DNA of 64,000 bases, taken from positions 1 to 64,000 of the forward strand of contig WNNJ02003772.1 in assembly GCA_012934845.2 (NCBI GenBank). Reading direction: 5' to 3'. The notes beneath the pieces were generated by a model. It made no database searches, had not been told where the DNA came from, and saw only the letters and a program-made list of their open reading frames with translations. The DNA comes from Pomphorhynchus laevis. Lineage: Eukaryota; Acanthocephala; Palaeacanthocephala; Echinorhynchida; Pomphorhynchidae. The translations under genes were made by a program, and so were the position numbers. Of this stretch, positions 1-10,610 are shown piece after piece. Positions within the stretch are counted from its first letter, which is position 1; the number at the start of each line of letters is the position of its first letter.

Positions 1-484
1 ATATTAAATATATAATTATCAAAATCCATCAATTAGCTATTATTAAATTGCATTCTTTACAAACTTCTTTTCACAGCGAACATTTCGTAGCAATTTTTAA
101 AAATTCAACTACTTATTATATTAAACAAGGCAGGAATCAAACTACATTTGTGTAAATTAAAACTACTTCATAGCTATCATTAGTAGTTATCCATTACATA
201 GCAATTATCATCTCATTTTTGGCAGCAAAGGCCATATTCGTTGTGCTTACTTTCGTAAGCATAACGAATTAGCGAACACAAAGTCGTAGTCAGAGATATG
301 CAAAATGTGATACGTGAGCATATAAGCTTATGTAATCAAAGCATAAAGATATATATTACTCGTGTACACCAATTTAATGAAATGGAATATGCAAGTATGG
401 CACGGTAAAAGACTAAATAATCAATTCAACGAGCACAATAGATAATTTAAGGTCATATTGGTATTCAAAGATTTTCTTCAAACG
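1..484. other. AT-rich stretch without a gene
   Basis: No coding frame or element family is recognised here. The only structure is a hairpin at 236-269: 15-base arms starting ATTCGTTGTGCTTAC around a TTTC loop, with one mismatch. Its role is unknown. Confidence 0.5.
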
Positions 485-1290
485 TTAATCCCATTTGGCA
501 GGGTCCGCTTGCCACGTTCGCTGGTGCCAAAATGCCATATATACTGCATCTTCGGACGTGAGTCCGACCATTTTCATATCATACAGGAGGGTATCCATCC
601 ATCTTTTCTGTGGTATTCCTCTTGGTCTCTTTTCGTAGACCTCGATTTGAAGTGGTGCCTGCGGCAGTGTATTGACGTCTGGCCTCAGTACATGTCCATA
701 CCATCTCAGTCTTGATTCTCTCAGTTTGTCTGCTATGGGTGCTACGCCAAATCGATCTCGGATGTCTTCATTACGAATATGGTGTTGGCGAGTTTTCCCG
801 CGATCGACCTTAGCATTTTCTTTTCCATACATCCTAGCTTACGTTCTGCTTCTGCTGTCATTCCCAGCACTCAGCAGCGTGCACTGTTACAGGTCGTATC
901 ACCCTTCTGTAGAACTTCGATTTGAGTCTGTCTGTCATACGTTTGTCGCACAAGACTCCAGTGGCTGCTCTCCATTTTGTCCAGCTAGCTTTGATGCGAG
1001 TGGTGACGGCTTTTGCCACTTCTCTTGTGCTGGAGATGAATGATCCCAGATATTTGAACGCATTTGTCATTGGCGGAGGCACGCCATTGACTGATATGCT
1101 TACATATTTGTTCTGGTTCGTCGTCATATACTCCGTTTTGGCTGTGTTCAGTTCCAACCCAAACTGTGCTAGGCGATCGTGCCATTGCTGCACTTGCTGT
1201 TCGAGGTCATGTTTGTCCTTAGATACCAGCATAACATCGTCTGCATACAGGATGGCTAATGGTGCTTGTCTTTGCAGGTCTATTGGTATT
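485..1290 (-). mobile_element. RTE-like LINE, 3' part of the reverse transcriptase
   Basis: Read on the minus strand this is the C-terminal half of a non-LTR reverse transcriptase. It opens near 1255 with the catalytic YADDVMLVSKD motif. A typical palm-to-thumb segment follows (FKYLGSFIS, then RRVIRPV near 870-1130). It ends with the C-terminal signature RLRWYGHVLR and a basic RPRGIPQKRWMD stretch at about 560-720, common in RTE/BovB-type LINEs. The copy is 5'-truncated: endonuclease and fingers are absent. It carries a stop near 860 and at least one frame change at 780-860, so it is dead. The clade call rests on the C-terminal signature and is only moderately sure; LINE identity is firm. Confidence 0.8.
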
Positions 1291-3289
1291 TAAATATAAT
1301 TTGAATTAAATTACTAATTTTTAATTTCACATTAAATTGTTAAACAAACTAAATTATTAATTATTCCTCAATTTAATAATTTAATAATATATAATTTATA
1401 CTATAATTAATTACATATTAATTTAATTAATATATTATATATAATTAATAATGGCATTGATTAATATTATTAATTAAACATTAATTATTTAGTAACTAAA
1501 AAGGTGCATCCAACTTAGCCAACAGTGATCACCGCGACTGCTAAATTCAATTCAATTACAAAGATTACATTGTTAATAACAACATGTAAGCATATTTTAA
1601 GTCATTAAAATATACAATTAGCAAGTTTTCCATTTAAATATTTAATTAATCTATTTACAAATTGTGGATTTATAAGAAAAGTAGTAGTTGGATTGTAAAA
1701 TTTAATATAAAGACAGAAACTGTTTGAGTAAAGTTCCCAGCAAAACAAATAATAATCATCGCATATATAATGAGACAAGCACTGCCTTTTCGGTAAGATG
1801 ATTACTGATGCAGTATACAAAATCTCAAATTTCAAAATATCTATAAATTTGACAACTAAATAGGAAAGAAGAGTCAAATCATATTTAATTTTAGTATCAG
1901 AGTATACTTTATCAAACCGAATAGCAATTTCGGTTTAGTAAAGTATAAATTTTATCGGTTTTTCACTAACCGTTTGGTAAAGAATACATTTATCTACGGT
2001 TCGATACTATTTATACATTTTATAATTATACAGACAATATTGCCAAATTAAGCAGGTTAAAGTAAATTACAATTGCTCAAAATAACGGATTTCCTTTATA
2101 AGTAGCCAAAGCCCTTTATATGGAAATTGTTCCTCTAAATCAGTTTTTGGAAAATAGTAATTAACTTCAAAAATAAAAATAACTTTATTTTAATAATAAA
2201 ATTAAAAAGAAATTATCGCACGATAAATTATTTTTGGATTCGCGCAAATCCTTATTAAGCCATGAAATAGAAAATATATTAAAACTTTATTGACCATTGG
2301 CTCTAAAAATGCCACGTTGTTAATATTGGCAAGTGAATGTGGGACATGCGCATCTCCACAATTGTCTATAATACAAAATATCTACTACATAATCATTCGT
2401 ATCATCAGTGACAAAGTATGTGTCATGAATATTGGATTATACTTCAACATTTCAGCTGATGATAGAAAGTAGCCTGATGGTAGTAAGAAACCAAATTTTA
2501 GTAGCCTGACGGTTTTAAAATTCGCCCAGCTCGCTAACTGTCCCTCAATCAAGTAGCACGATATACATATTCTCTACTAAGGACAGAGACAGCCAGCTAA
2601 CGCTGTAAAAATAATTGCTATAAGTCTAACTATATCTATACATACCGAATATAAAGAATAGTATATTAATATTAGCGAAAATTATAAGTGCTCAGCTGAT
2701 ATTCGAGTATTTCAAAATTGAGATTGCTAGCGAACACATTTATTCAATGCAAAACATTTACGACCATAAAAAGAATATTATATTTTCAGTAAAATTTGCA
2801 TCACAGTTGTTGTTAATATCCAGTTTGTTAACTGTTGCTTATAAGAAAATCAAAATACCTTCTACGGATAACGGTGTTTAATCTTGACGAAATAAGTCCA
2901 ATGTTCGCACGATGGGTTTGAGGGCTTGATGATCTCTTTTTGTTACAAACGTCAAATGTTAATGAACAAATAAAATGTTAAAATAATTTTTCTATATTTA
3001 ATTATTTACTTAATTTTTTAAACATAAAATGTTAAATAGTAGCGAATAATATTGCATTCGGGTTAAAAGAAATTGATTTTTTTGACGAACCATCCCCGAA
3101 AATTAAAACACTTGAATTTTTTTAAATATTTCTGCTGTTCTTGCAGTCCTTTTCAATCTGAAATTTTTACATTAGATAAGCGTTAGAAATTAAATCAAAC
3201 AAAATTATAACATTGAAACGAAGAGTCGGGAACTAGGATCATTTAACTTGTATATGAGTGTGACCGTCTTTGCACCTCCCTGAGTTTGT
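1291..3289. other. AT-rich stretch, no gene recognised
   Basis: About 2 kb of very AT-rich sequence with only short, low-complexity open frames (for example a 90-codon minus frame at 1605-1877 and a 60-codon plus frame at 2290-2472). Neither resembles a family I know, and both look like chance frames. A short phrase, tagcctga(t/c)gg, recurs near 2471 and 2503. I see no terminal repeats or splice-bounded coding exons. Confidence 0.4.
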
Positions 3290-4085
3290 TCTTTATAGTT
3301 CTAGCAATATTTTTCGAAGGGAGTTTAAACTCCAATTAGATTTGTTTCCTTTCATCATGTCGTTTGTATTGATGAATAAGGACTCTATTACTAGTCTACG
3401 TGTAAATCTATTTCCTTATGTAAGGTAATAATCCTGTTAAATTGAACTATATGGCGGGTATTTGTGATATTGTTGAAGATAGCGGAATACGTGTCGTTTC
3501 AAAGAGTATTGGTATTGATTTAATATTTTCACTAATCCCTGCTTTGTTTGGTCAATATACATTTTAATACAATTTGTGCACGGATAGCGTATACCACATT
3601 ATTACATTCTTTTAGAGGTTTCCGTTTAAGAATTCCACAACAGATAGCGCCACGTTTATGGTACACGCTCAAGTCTGCATTATATTTGTAGGATAACCTC
3701 TTCAATTTGTTAGTTAGAGAATTGCTGATGTATGTGCTCTAATACATTTTTTGGATGTTTTTGAATTATCAGCTATTGTTCAACGCTGCGACCAATGGGC
3801 AGTATACAAGGCCTTTGCTATAGCTCATTTTGGTAATTTGCAAGATTCTAACATATGTTGTATTTTTATGCATTCTCTGGATTTTGCCTAGTTGTTACTG
3901 CAAATATTAAAGCATCTTCGAGACAAAGCGTTAGATGCAGAAATCTTGTAATTGAATGGGCTGTTGAAAAACCAGGGAGATAGCAATCATAGAATGTTAG
4001 GTTTTCTGTGTACTTCTGTTGAGACATGTTGTTTAAGTTTATAAACTTGTACATCTAGAACACTTATGCTTCTAAGCGTATTTTC
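3290..4085 (-). mobile_element. Canonical Penelope-like element, left copy of an inverted pair (fossil)
   Basis: On the minus strand the order is reverse transcriptase then GIY-YIG endonuclease, as in canonical PLEs. At 3990-4085 lies the palm segment with VLDVQVYKLKQHVS and VHRKPN. Thumb sequence follows at 3710-3945 (CFNICSNN, then SCKLPKW). The endonuclease core is at 3541-3600, seen as CIKMYIDQTKQG, the YIG part of GIY-YIG. The piece is 5'-truncated just where it meets its inverted partner. It is well decayed, with many breaks. Family assignment rests on motif order and spacing; I did not try to place it among Penelope/Poseidon, Neptune or Nematis. Confidence 0.75.
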
Positions 4086-4366
4086 GCTTAGAAGCATAAG
4101 TATAATTTCCCAAATCTGAAAAGTGGTGGCAAAACAGCAAATACGGTGTATTTGGTGTGCTTGATGACGATCCAGAAAAGCTGTAAGTGCAACAAGTACT
4201 AAACAAAAAGGCAACTCAATAAAATGGACGTTACCTTTCGAAGATGCGTTTAGAAGCATAAGTGTTGTAGATGTACAAGTTTATAAACATAAACACCATG
4301 TCTCAACCGAAGTACACAGAAAACCCAACATTCCATGGTCGCTATCTCAATGGTTGTTCAACAGCC
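3955..4366. repeat. Head-to-head inverted repeat inside the PLE pair
   Basis: Arms at about 3955-4085 and 4240-4366 are near-perfect reverse complements separated by about 155 bases. They are the same reverse transcriptase segment of two PLE copies lying head to head. A tight extra hairpin sits at the junction, 4060-4100: 17-base arms beginning ACTTATGCTTCTAAGCG around a six-base loop. The same 17-mer occurs again at 4246-4262. PLE insertions are known to form tandem and inverted arrays, and this looks like one. Confidence 0.85.
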
Positions 4367-4373
4367 AATACAA
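4100..4373 (+). mobile_element. Canonical Penelope-like element, right copy, first part (fossil)
   Basis: Plus-strand partner of the copy at 3290-4085. The frame reads NSIKWTLPFEDAF, then VVDVQVYKHKHHVS and VHRKPN at 4212-4345: the reverse transcriptase segment just downstream of the YxDD motif. The reading stops at 4366 where a Naiad element is inserted and resumes at 7276. The repeat unit AATACAA (4367-4373 and 7276-7282) flanks that insertion. The element is broken and 5'-truncated. Confidence 0.75.
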
Positions 4374-4720
4374 ATCAAATCAGCTAACGGAGTCTACGTA
4401 TTTAATATAATTATAAAATAAACAAAACATAAATAATTAAATAATAAAATTAATAATTGTTTTTAGATTTTTTATAATTTAAATCAAGTTAAAATAAAAA
4501 ATTGAAATTTAAAATAAACGTCATTTTTATGAATTGACTAATAAATAGCAGACGTTGTATCAGAATAAGAATTAGAGGTCATCATGAGGAACTGCTATGC
4601 TATCAGGTTTCGGCCCCTAACTCCTCTACCCAACATAGCAGCGGGGCCAAATACATGCTAATGATGTATTTCCTCTGAAATAACTATCTAGTATCTTATT
4701 CTAATACAAAGTATATTATT
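4374..4720 (-). repeat. Naiad 3' tail
   Basis: This is the noncoding 3' end downstream of the reverse transcriptase stop. In element orientation it contains TGGGTAGAGGAGTTAGGGGC, CTGATAGCATAGCAG, a block ending TCTGATACAACGTCTG, an AT-rich middle, and the terminal ACGTAGACTC-GTTAGCTGATTT. The same tail, with or without body, recurs at 20285, 20940, 23400, 48478 and 63554, which makes it the best probe for this family. Confidence 0.85.
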
Positions 4721-6010
4721 TATTATCCATCCATAAAAATTTGCCACTTAAGAGTTTAAATTTATTCTTTATATTATTGTGTTGATTTATATATTTTACT
4801 ATTTTCTGCTTGATGTTATTTTTATAGTAACCTAGTTTAAAATATGCATCTATTAAATTATTTAAATGATTTTGAAGAAAGCCAATATCATTACATATTG
4901 TTGCAATTCTTAGAATTTCATTATTTAATGTATTATATTTTATATTATATGGTATGCATGAATGCTCATGCAAAAATATGTTTCTTGTAAATTTAAATAT
5001 GTTATCTTTACGATATAAATTAATAGTAGTTTTAGTTAATGTTAATTTAATGTTCATATCTAGATATACACCTTCTTTATCATTAATATTGGTTTTGTTA
5101 AGAATAAGGCTTTCTGGATAAATTTGTTAACTAATTGAATAAAAATTATTAGAATTAAATACACATATATCATCAATGTATCGAAACATATATTTCATAT
5201 ATTTATATTGTTTAGATTTAGTTTTTACACAGTTATGAACAAATTCATATTCTATAAAGCTTAACAACAAGTCAGCTAAAATTATGTTACTATTACCACC
5301 CATTAGAACACATTTTACTTGTCTAAATATAGATGTCCCTCCTTTTAAATAATTTTGATTTGTCAAAATATTTAAGGATTCTATTAATTCAATTTTATCC
5401 ATTTATGTAATTTTGGATTACAATATAATATAGGTATAGTTTTATTATCTGATTCAACCTTTATACCCTTTTTGTCTATTATAGAACAGTGACTTGTAAT
5501 AATTGTTTCTAAACTTAACTCACTACGTTCATATGTTGGATTTACATTTAAATCATTAGAATTAACCTCTTTCATTAGTATATCATAATAAAGCTTTTTG
5601 CATATGAAGACAAAGTTATTACTAGCTTTATCAATAGTTGTTATTATATAATTATCCTTTAATTTAGTAAGTTCTTTATACATATCTTTATTAATTTTAT
5701 CTTTCCTTTTATAATTGTTTGTTATTTTCATTTTATTTTTAATTTTATCAAATATATAATATTTCCAAATTTTTATCTTAGATATATTCGAGCTTTCACT
5801 ATTAATCAGCTTACTAAAGTAATCATTTAAGTTATTATATAACGAACTGTAAATTTTATTTTTGTCGTTGTTGTTATTTAATCTATATTTATACCCTTTT
5901 GATAGCAGCTTTCTTAATTCACAATTTTCAATTAATTCTAGATTATGGGTACATATATGTTCATTTATTTTATCAAAACTAAGACTTTTACAATTGCATT
6001 CTGTTTCCAT
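4716..6010 (-). pseudogene. Naiad reverse transcriptase with CxC linker
   Basis: The segment starts with METECNCKSLSF, whose CNC is the CxC motif that links endonuclease and reverse transcriptase in Naiads. It continues with a long lysine/asparagine-rich region, the TTIDKASNNFVF segment, and the PILYCNPKLHK motif that corresponds to the PLE/telomerase fingers region. The palm follows with MGGNSN.I.ADLLLSF and catalytic RYIDDICVF. The thumb holds IFLHEHSCIPYN and reaches GKFLWMDNK. The second copy at 22225-23389 shares nearly the same residues across the palm and thumb, so the two are recent relatives. It is broken and not expected to be active. Confidence 0.8.
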
Positions 6011-6276
6011 TATGTTTCTAATATTATCGTTACATATTGATTTTAATTCTTTATTGTAATTACAAATTATTATTCCTAATGGTGGTAGGAGTTTATACCT
6101 TATTTTAGGAATATATTTACTTAAATCTGACCCTATTATTTCTTTACTTTTAGAATTATTTAAAAGTCGGCTATATTTATGTTATCTATACATTTATTAA
6201 TGAAGTTTATGGCTAATGTATATTTTCTATTGTTATTATTAACATTTATTGTACGATCATAGTATTTTGTATTACA

Positions 6277-7047
6277 CTAACTGTCTATTATACAACTTAG
6301 CCTATCATAGTCGTTAATTAATTTTTGATTTATTGAACATATGATATCTTTAGAAAAACTTCTTATATTTACATAAAGATCTTTTAGCTTATTATCACTT
6401 AAAAGTTGTTTTAATATTTCTAATTGTTCATTTATATACATATCTTTTTTAATATTTTTAACTCTATTTTTCCTATTCCTTTTATCACCATGACTTCTTG
6501 GTTTGCGTTTAACCGGATTATTATAATATAGTTGTTTATTATGTACTATACTACTTCTGCCAATTGATTGTACCACGTCATTCAATCCTAATGGGTACAA
6601 GGAATTAAGCGTTTTAATCCAAAAATCGTATTTTTCTAATAGTTTTTGATTTAATATTGAAATGTTTTCTTCGATAATATGTTCTAAAATAAATAATTTA
6701 CAGTTTTTAATATCATGTCCAATTAATCTCATATGTTTATGAAATACAGTTTGACTATTATGCTGTATATTATATATGTGTTGCCTAAACCTAGTTTTTA
6801 ACATTTGATATGTTTTTCCTATATATTGCAATCAACATGTGCATTGTATTAGATACACTACACCTGCGGTATTGCAGTTACAATTATTATTAATATTTAA
6901 TGAAAAACATTTGTTTGTCGTATTACTTACGATACAATTATTATTATTTATAACATCACAAACTATACAATTTTTTCTGTTACATTTAAAAGATCTAAAA
7001 TTGAAATCATTAGTACTTACGTATTTTTCCAATATTGTTGAGTACAT
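6277..7047 (-). pseudogene. Naiad GIY-YIG endonuclease domain
   Basis: This is the domain that would nick target DNA for integration. After a basic N-terminus comes a zinc-binding CNRKNCIVC cluster, then the GIY part (GVVYLIQC), the YIG part (LQYIGKTYQ), the conserved arginine in KTRFRQH, and a downstream HMRLIGHDIKN. A lysine- and asparagine-rich stretch follows. The frame is continuous apart from a UGA between the GIY and YIG parts, a codon that some Naiads in spiders and clams are reported to read as selenocysteine. I see no convincing SECIS element, so the read-through idea is open. Confidence 0.75.
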
Positions 7048-7275
7048 GTAACTTTTAAGTCATAATTTTTAACGTTGCTTTTTCGGTGTCGCCACCTAGT
7101 TTAGTTGACTCAGGCTAAACTTACAACGGGCCATCCAGCAGCATCTGACAGAAAGCTGCCCTGCTTAATGCGGTTGCAGGCTGGAACAAGATCTATAAAG
7201 ATCTACCACCTTCACTCCAGCGCTACGTGACCTAGCTATTGGCCATTACCTGGTCTTTTAAACGTAAGATGCAGA

Positions 7276-7560
7276 AATACAAGATTTCTGCATCTAACGC
7301 TTTGTCTCGAAGATGCTTTAATATTTGCAGTAACAACTAGGCAAAATCCAGAGAATGCATAAAAATACAACATATGTTAGAATCTTGCAAATTACCAAAA
7401 TGGGTTATAACAAAGGCATTGCATGCTGCTCACTGATCGCAACGAAGAACAATAGCTGATAATTCAAAAACATCCAAAAAATGTATTAGAACCACATACA
7501 TCAGCAATTCTCTAACTAACAATGTTTGAAATATGACAAATGATTAAACTTTACAGTTTT
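7276..7560 (+). mobile_element. Canonical Penelope-like element, right copy, remainder (fossil)
   Basis: Resumes the plus-strand PLE of 4100-4373 after the Naiad. Bases 7283-7530 are the near-exact reverse complement of 3710-3945, covering the reverse transcriptase thumb (FNICSNN, SCKLPKWVITKAL). The endonuclease is not reached: similarity stops near 7530. At the left edge AGATGCAGAAAT...ATTTCTGCATCT (7268-7295) forms a 12-base hairpin across the insertion junction. Confidence 0.75.
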
Positions 7561-8462
7561 AGTTGAATTATAAATTAATAAATTATGATACTCGTTATAA
7601 ATTGTGATATATAGAATTGTGCCTTTAATTCGTTTTGACGGGATTACGAGCGTATTGGCTTGATTGAACATTCCTCGTTAATGCAATAATTTTTAGCGAC
7701 ATCGGACGATGCAGGCCATGGTGCGATACTTTTTTGAAGAGGCTAGCGGAAATGAAAGCGAAAAAAAACTTCATTCAAAGTTTGAAATAAAACAAACAAT
7801 TGTTTGTGATGATTTTTTAATGACAGTTCAGTAAATGAAAATTTCATTTATAGTTAACTTACAAATGAATCATTGCCAGGTTTAGACGAACGTTCAAAGT
7901 TCTTCTGAAACCTAATATTTATTCACGCTTTTAAAATAATTAATAAGTGATGTTATACTCACTGCACTAGTGATTTTCTTATCATTTCTCCTCTGGCTAA
8001 CCCGTACATATTTACTGGCCCGAATTTGAAATGCTGTTTAATAAACCAGTTGAATATTAATTTCAAAGTTGCTGCGTCTTCACCTGAATAAACAGTTATA
8101 TGCAAAAATGACATGTAGTTTAGCAACAGAGTAGTTTATCACGGGCAATAATTTAGAAACGTTTACATTACTAACAGCTACACTTATGTGATCACGAAAT
8201 GATAGAATCGATACTGGTGATCCTTATAGTGATTCTTTTATTTATTTTTATCAATTTTGTTGGATCACACAAAGTGATTTCGCAACAGAAACCATCTATT
8301 GTATCTTTTCTTCATTACTTCCAACTCCATACACCTTGACTCACAACATGTCAGATTAAAGCATTACATATTGGTATTGTTTTGTCCGTCACTGCCGTGC
8401 TAGTACACCTGAAATCATCATCATATATAGTAGATAAAAATGATAGTATATACAAAAACGCC
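7561..8462. other. Stretch without a recognised gene
   Basis: No frame over 60 codons and no known element signature. The base composition is slightly less AT-rich around 7620-7760. A 42-base splice-bounded open stretch at 7869-7910 was considered as a host exon and not accepted. Confidence 0.35.
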
Positions 8463-8514
8463 ATTTCAATTATGATTTATATCTTGATCTAGATACATTT
8501 TTAGGGGTAAGATT
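8463..8514 (-). repeat. Short dispersed repeat shared with 13290-13350
   Basis: About 50 bases matching the reverse complement of 13290-13350, with the shared core ATGTATCTAGATCAAGA in that copy and ATGTATCTAGATCAAGAT here. The match ends where the foldback element at 8515 begins, so the foldback may have inserted into a copy of this repeat. Nature unknown. Confidence 0.55.
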
Positions 8515-9604
8515 AAAATTTGCTTTACAATAAGTCCAGAAATCTGAAACCGTTATCCGAAATGCTCTGAAACATTTAAAATCCGAAACCTTCAACTCTC
8601 AATCTGAAACTGTTATCTAAAAATCTGAAACTGTTATTTTTTTAATGTTGAAAGGTTATTTCAAAAGTTATCTAAAATGTTAAAACTGCTATTTAGAAGA
8701 TAAATCGAAACCTTATGTATTATATAATCTTAAAAAATGTTTCGATAATTCAGTAGTTTTGGATATAGCATGAGTTATAATGAAGATAGCATATCTTCAG
8801 ATGAAACTGCCTCTTACGTTCAATGAATAAAAATGAGAAACCTTAGTTTCAGCAATTCTTTACACATCTTTATCGACAAACTTATTAGCGGACACTACAA
8901 CAAAGACTTTTATTGACCTAGTATTTAGTTTTTAACACTTTACGGCTTGCATTATCTTAACATTTGACCACATCATAGTTGAACATGAATATGTAAAGGA
9001 CGCATGAATTTTATGTTTCTAAATTAGAGATCTTTCAGTGATGGCTACTGTCGCAATTGCCAGGATTGAATAATTAAAATTAAGTACAATTAAAAAAAAT
9101 ACTTTTTGCATTAAATATATAAAAGCTTATTAGTTTTTACCAATTTATATAACGTAATTCAAATGTTAAGATAATGCAAATCATTAAAAACTAAATACTA
9201 GGTCAATAAAAGTCTTTGTTGTAGTGTGCGCTAACAGGTTTGTCGATAAAGATGTGTAAAAAATTGCTGAAACTAAGGTTTCTCATTTTTATTCATTGAA
9301 CGTAAGAGGCAGTTTCATCTGAAGATATACTATCTTCATTATAACTCATGCTATATCCAAAACTACTGAATTATCGAAACATTTTTTAAGATTATATAAT
9401 ACATAAGGTTTCGATTTATCTTCTAAATAGCAGTTTTAACATTTTAGATAACTTTTGAAATAACCTTTCAACATTAAAAAAATAACAGTTTCAGATTTTT
9501 AGATAACAGTTTCAGATTGATAGTTGAAGGTTTCAGATTTTAAATGTTTCAGAGCATTTCGGATAACGGTTTCAGATTTCTGGACTTATTGTAAAGCAAA
9601 ATTA
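8515..9604. mobile_element. Long-armed foldback element, non-autonomous
   Basis: Two arms, 8515-8967 and 9159-9604, are near-identical inverted copies of about 450 bases around a 190-base spacer with no coding frame. The outer ends carry several GTTTCAGATTT units spaced roughly 20-40 bases apart, like subterminal protein-binding repeats. It encodes nothing, so a DNA transposon or a foldback formed by another process must have moved it. I could not identify the autonomous partner. The near-identity of the arms suggests youth or gene conversion between them. Confidence 0.85.
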
Positions 9605-9899
9605 ACTACAACGTTCACAGTGTATTGTCTGAAGATGATATGTATTGTAGGCAATACAATTTTAGCGGTATAATTAATAACTATATCGACTAAATAACAC
9701 TAATTCATTAATTCACACAATTCTGTTGGCAACCAATACGAGAGAAGATACGTTATTTGAAATATTTATTTCATATATTTCAGTGGTACAGCAGCCTGTC
9801 ATTATCGAGAAAGGATATGTATTAGAATATTTAAAAGGACAAGCTAAAAGCAATGTTTCGTTTAACAGCTTTATAGTCTCAAAAATCAAAAATCTTCTT

Positions 9900-10245
9900 T
9901 GATGATAGAAAACTGATGAAAATAAAAGATTCCAGAGTGCTTTTCTTTATTGCATATACAAAAAAGTCATTTGTAGTATTCTCTAATATTTCAACACTTC
10001 ACGAAGATCCCAGTACGCATGTATTTCAGAACACAACTGCATCTATCGATGGGGACTTTGCGATAGCCCAGCTTGTCTTTGCGGCTACCCTGAACAGACA
10101 GAAACACATGTCAGTGCATGCTGCGATGCATTTGATGCTGCTCCTGATTCTGCCCTGACAAATATTTCAGACGGGCTAAAGAAATTGATGAACCCAGCGA
10201 ATATGCGCAAAAACGTGATAAGATTTTGTTGCTGACTAAGTTTTC
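9900..10245 (+). mobile_element. LINE fragment, C-terminal zinc-binding end of the polyprotein
   Basis: One plus-strand frame reads RWGLCDSPACLCGYPEQTET, then HVSACC and a short tail (about 10050-10245). This is the W-x-L-x-x-SP-x-C-x-CG...QT..H...C signature that ends the reverse transcriptase ORF of several LINE clades (BovB-like, Jockey, R1). Nothing of the palm is present, so the copy is strongly 5'-truncated. Clade is not decided. Confidence 0.65.
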
Positions 10246-10420
10246 CTTATTTTAAAGTGCATTATTCATTTCTACGAATATATATTGACATCTTGTTTTA
10301 TTAGTTTTAATAAAAATTTACTTAAATACCAGCAAAGAAATGCTTTGAATGCTAACCTGTAAAGAACTATATAAACAAGTATTTTTTTGAATAGTTGATA
10401 ATGATCCATTATTAAATAGA

Positions 10421-10610
10421 GAATTATTGGAGCTGGGTCAAAGAAAAGTGGAAATTGTTTATTGATATTTCGCTAGCTACTTCTCTTAGCATCTTCAGAA
10501 AATTACATTTTTTTCTAATTTTCTGTAATTTTCTGAAGATGCTAAGAGAAATAGCTAGCGAAATATCAATAAACAATTTCCTCTTTTCTTTGATTCAGCT
10601 CCAATAATTC
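10421..10610. repeat. Compact foldback (MITE-like hairpin)
   Basis: Arms 10421-10506 and 10524-10610, about 86 bases each, are nearly perfect reverse complements around a 17-base loop. The ends read GAATTATTGGAGCTG. No coding capacity. No clear target duplication is visible. Confidence 0.85.

Larger units (their letters stand above)
4374..7275 (-). mobile_element. Naiad-type Penelope-like element with N-terminal endonuclease
   Basis: A 2.9 kb retroelement on the minus strand whose domain order is permuted relative to ordinary PLEs. The GIY-YIG endonuclease comes first (7047-6277), then a linker with a CxC motif (ECNCKSLSF near 5990), then the reverse transcriptase (6010-4716) with RYIDDICVF. 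This layout matches the Naiad clade described by Craig and colleagues (2021). It ends in a 3' tail of about 350 bases that recurs elsewhere in the window. The direct repeat AATACAA on both sides fits a target-site duplication. A GC-richer 5' leader lies at 7050-7275. The element is broken in a few places. It sits inside an older canonical PLE, so it is the younger of the two. Confidence 0.85.

Noticed and set aside
1381-1460. A replication origin or scaffold-attachment site from the AT-rich palindromic stretch
   Set aside because: AT-richness is common throughout this window and nothing specific supports such a role.
3866-4259. Two 62- and 90-codon minus frames as genes
   Set aside because: They are PLE reverse transcriptase sequence read in and out of frame.
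4590-4660. A SECIS element in the Naiad tail, from a hairpin with CTGCTATG/CATAGCAG arms
   Set aside because: The tandem G-A pairs of a SECIS core are not present on the 5' side and the inner helix pairs poorly.
7869-7910. A 42-base splice-bounded exon (acceptor TTTCAG, donor GTAAGTTA) as the next EXO70 exon
   Set aside because: The phase left by the exon at 16935-17091 would give a stop codon at once, and KNFERSSKPGNDSF has no clear match.
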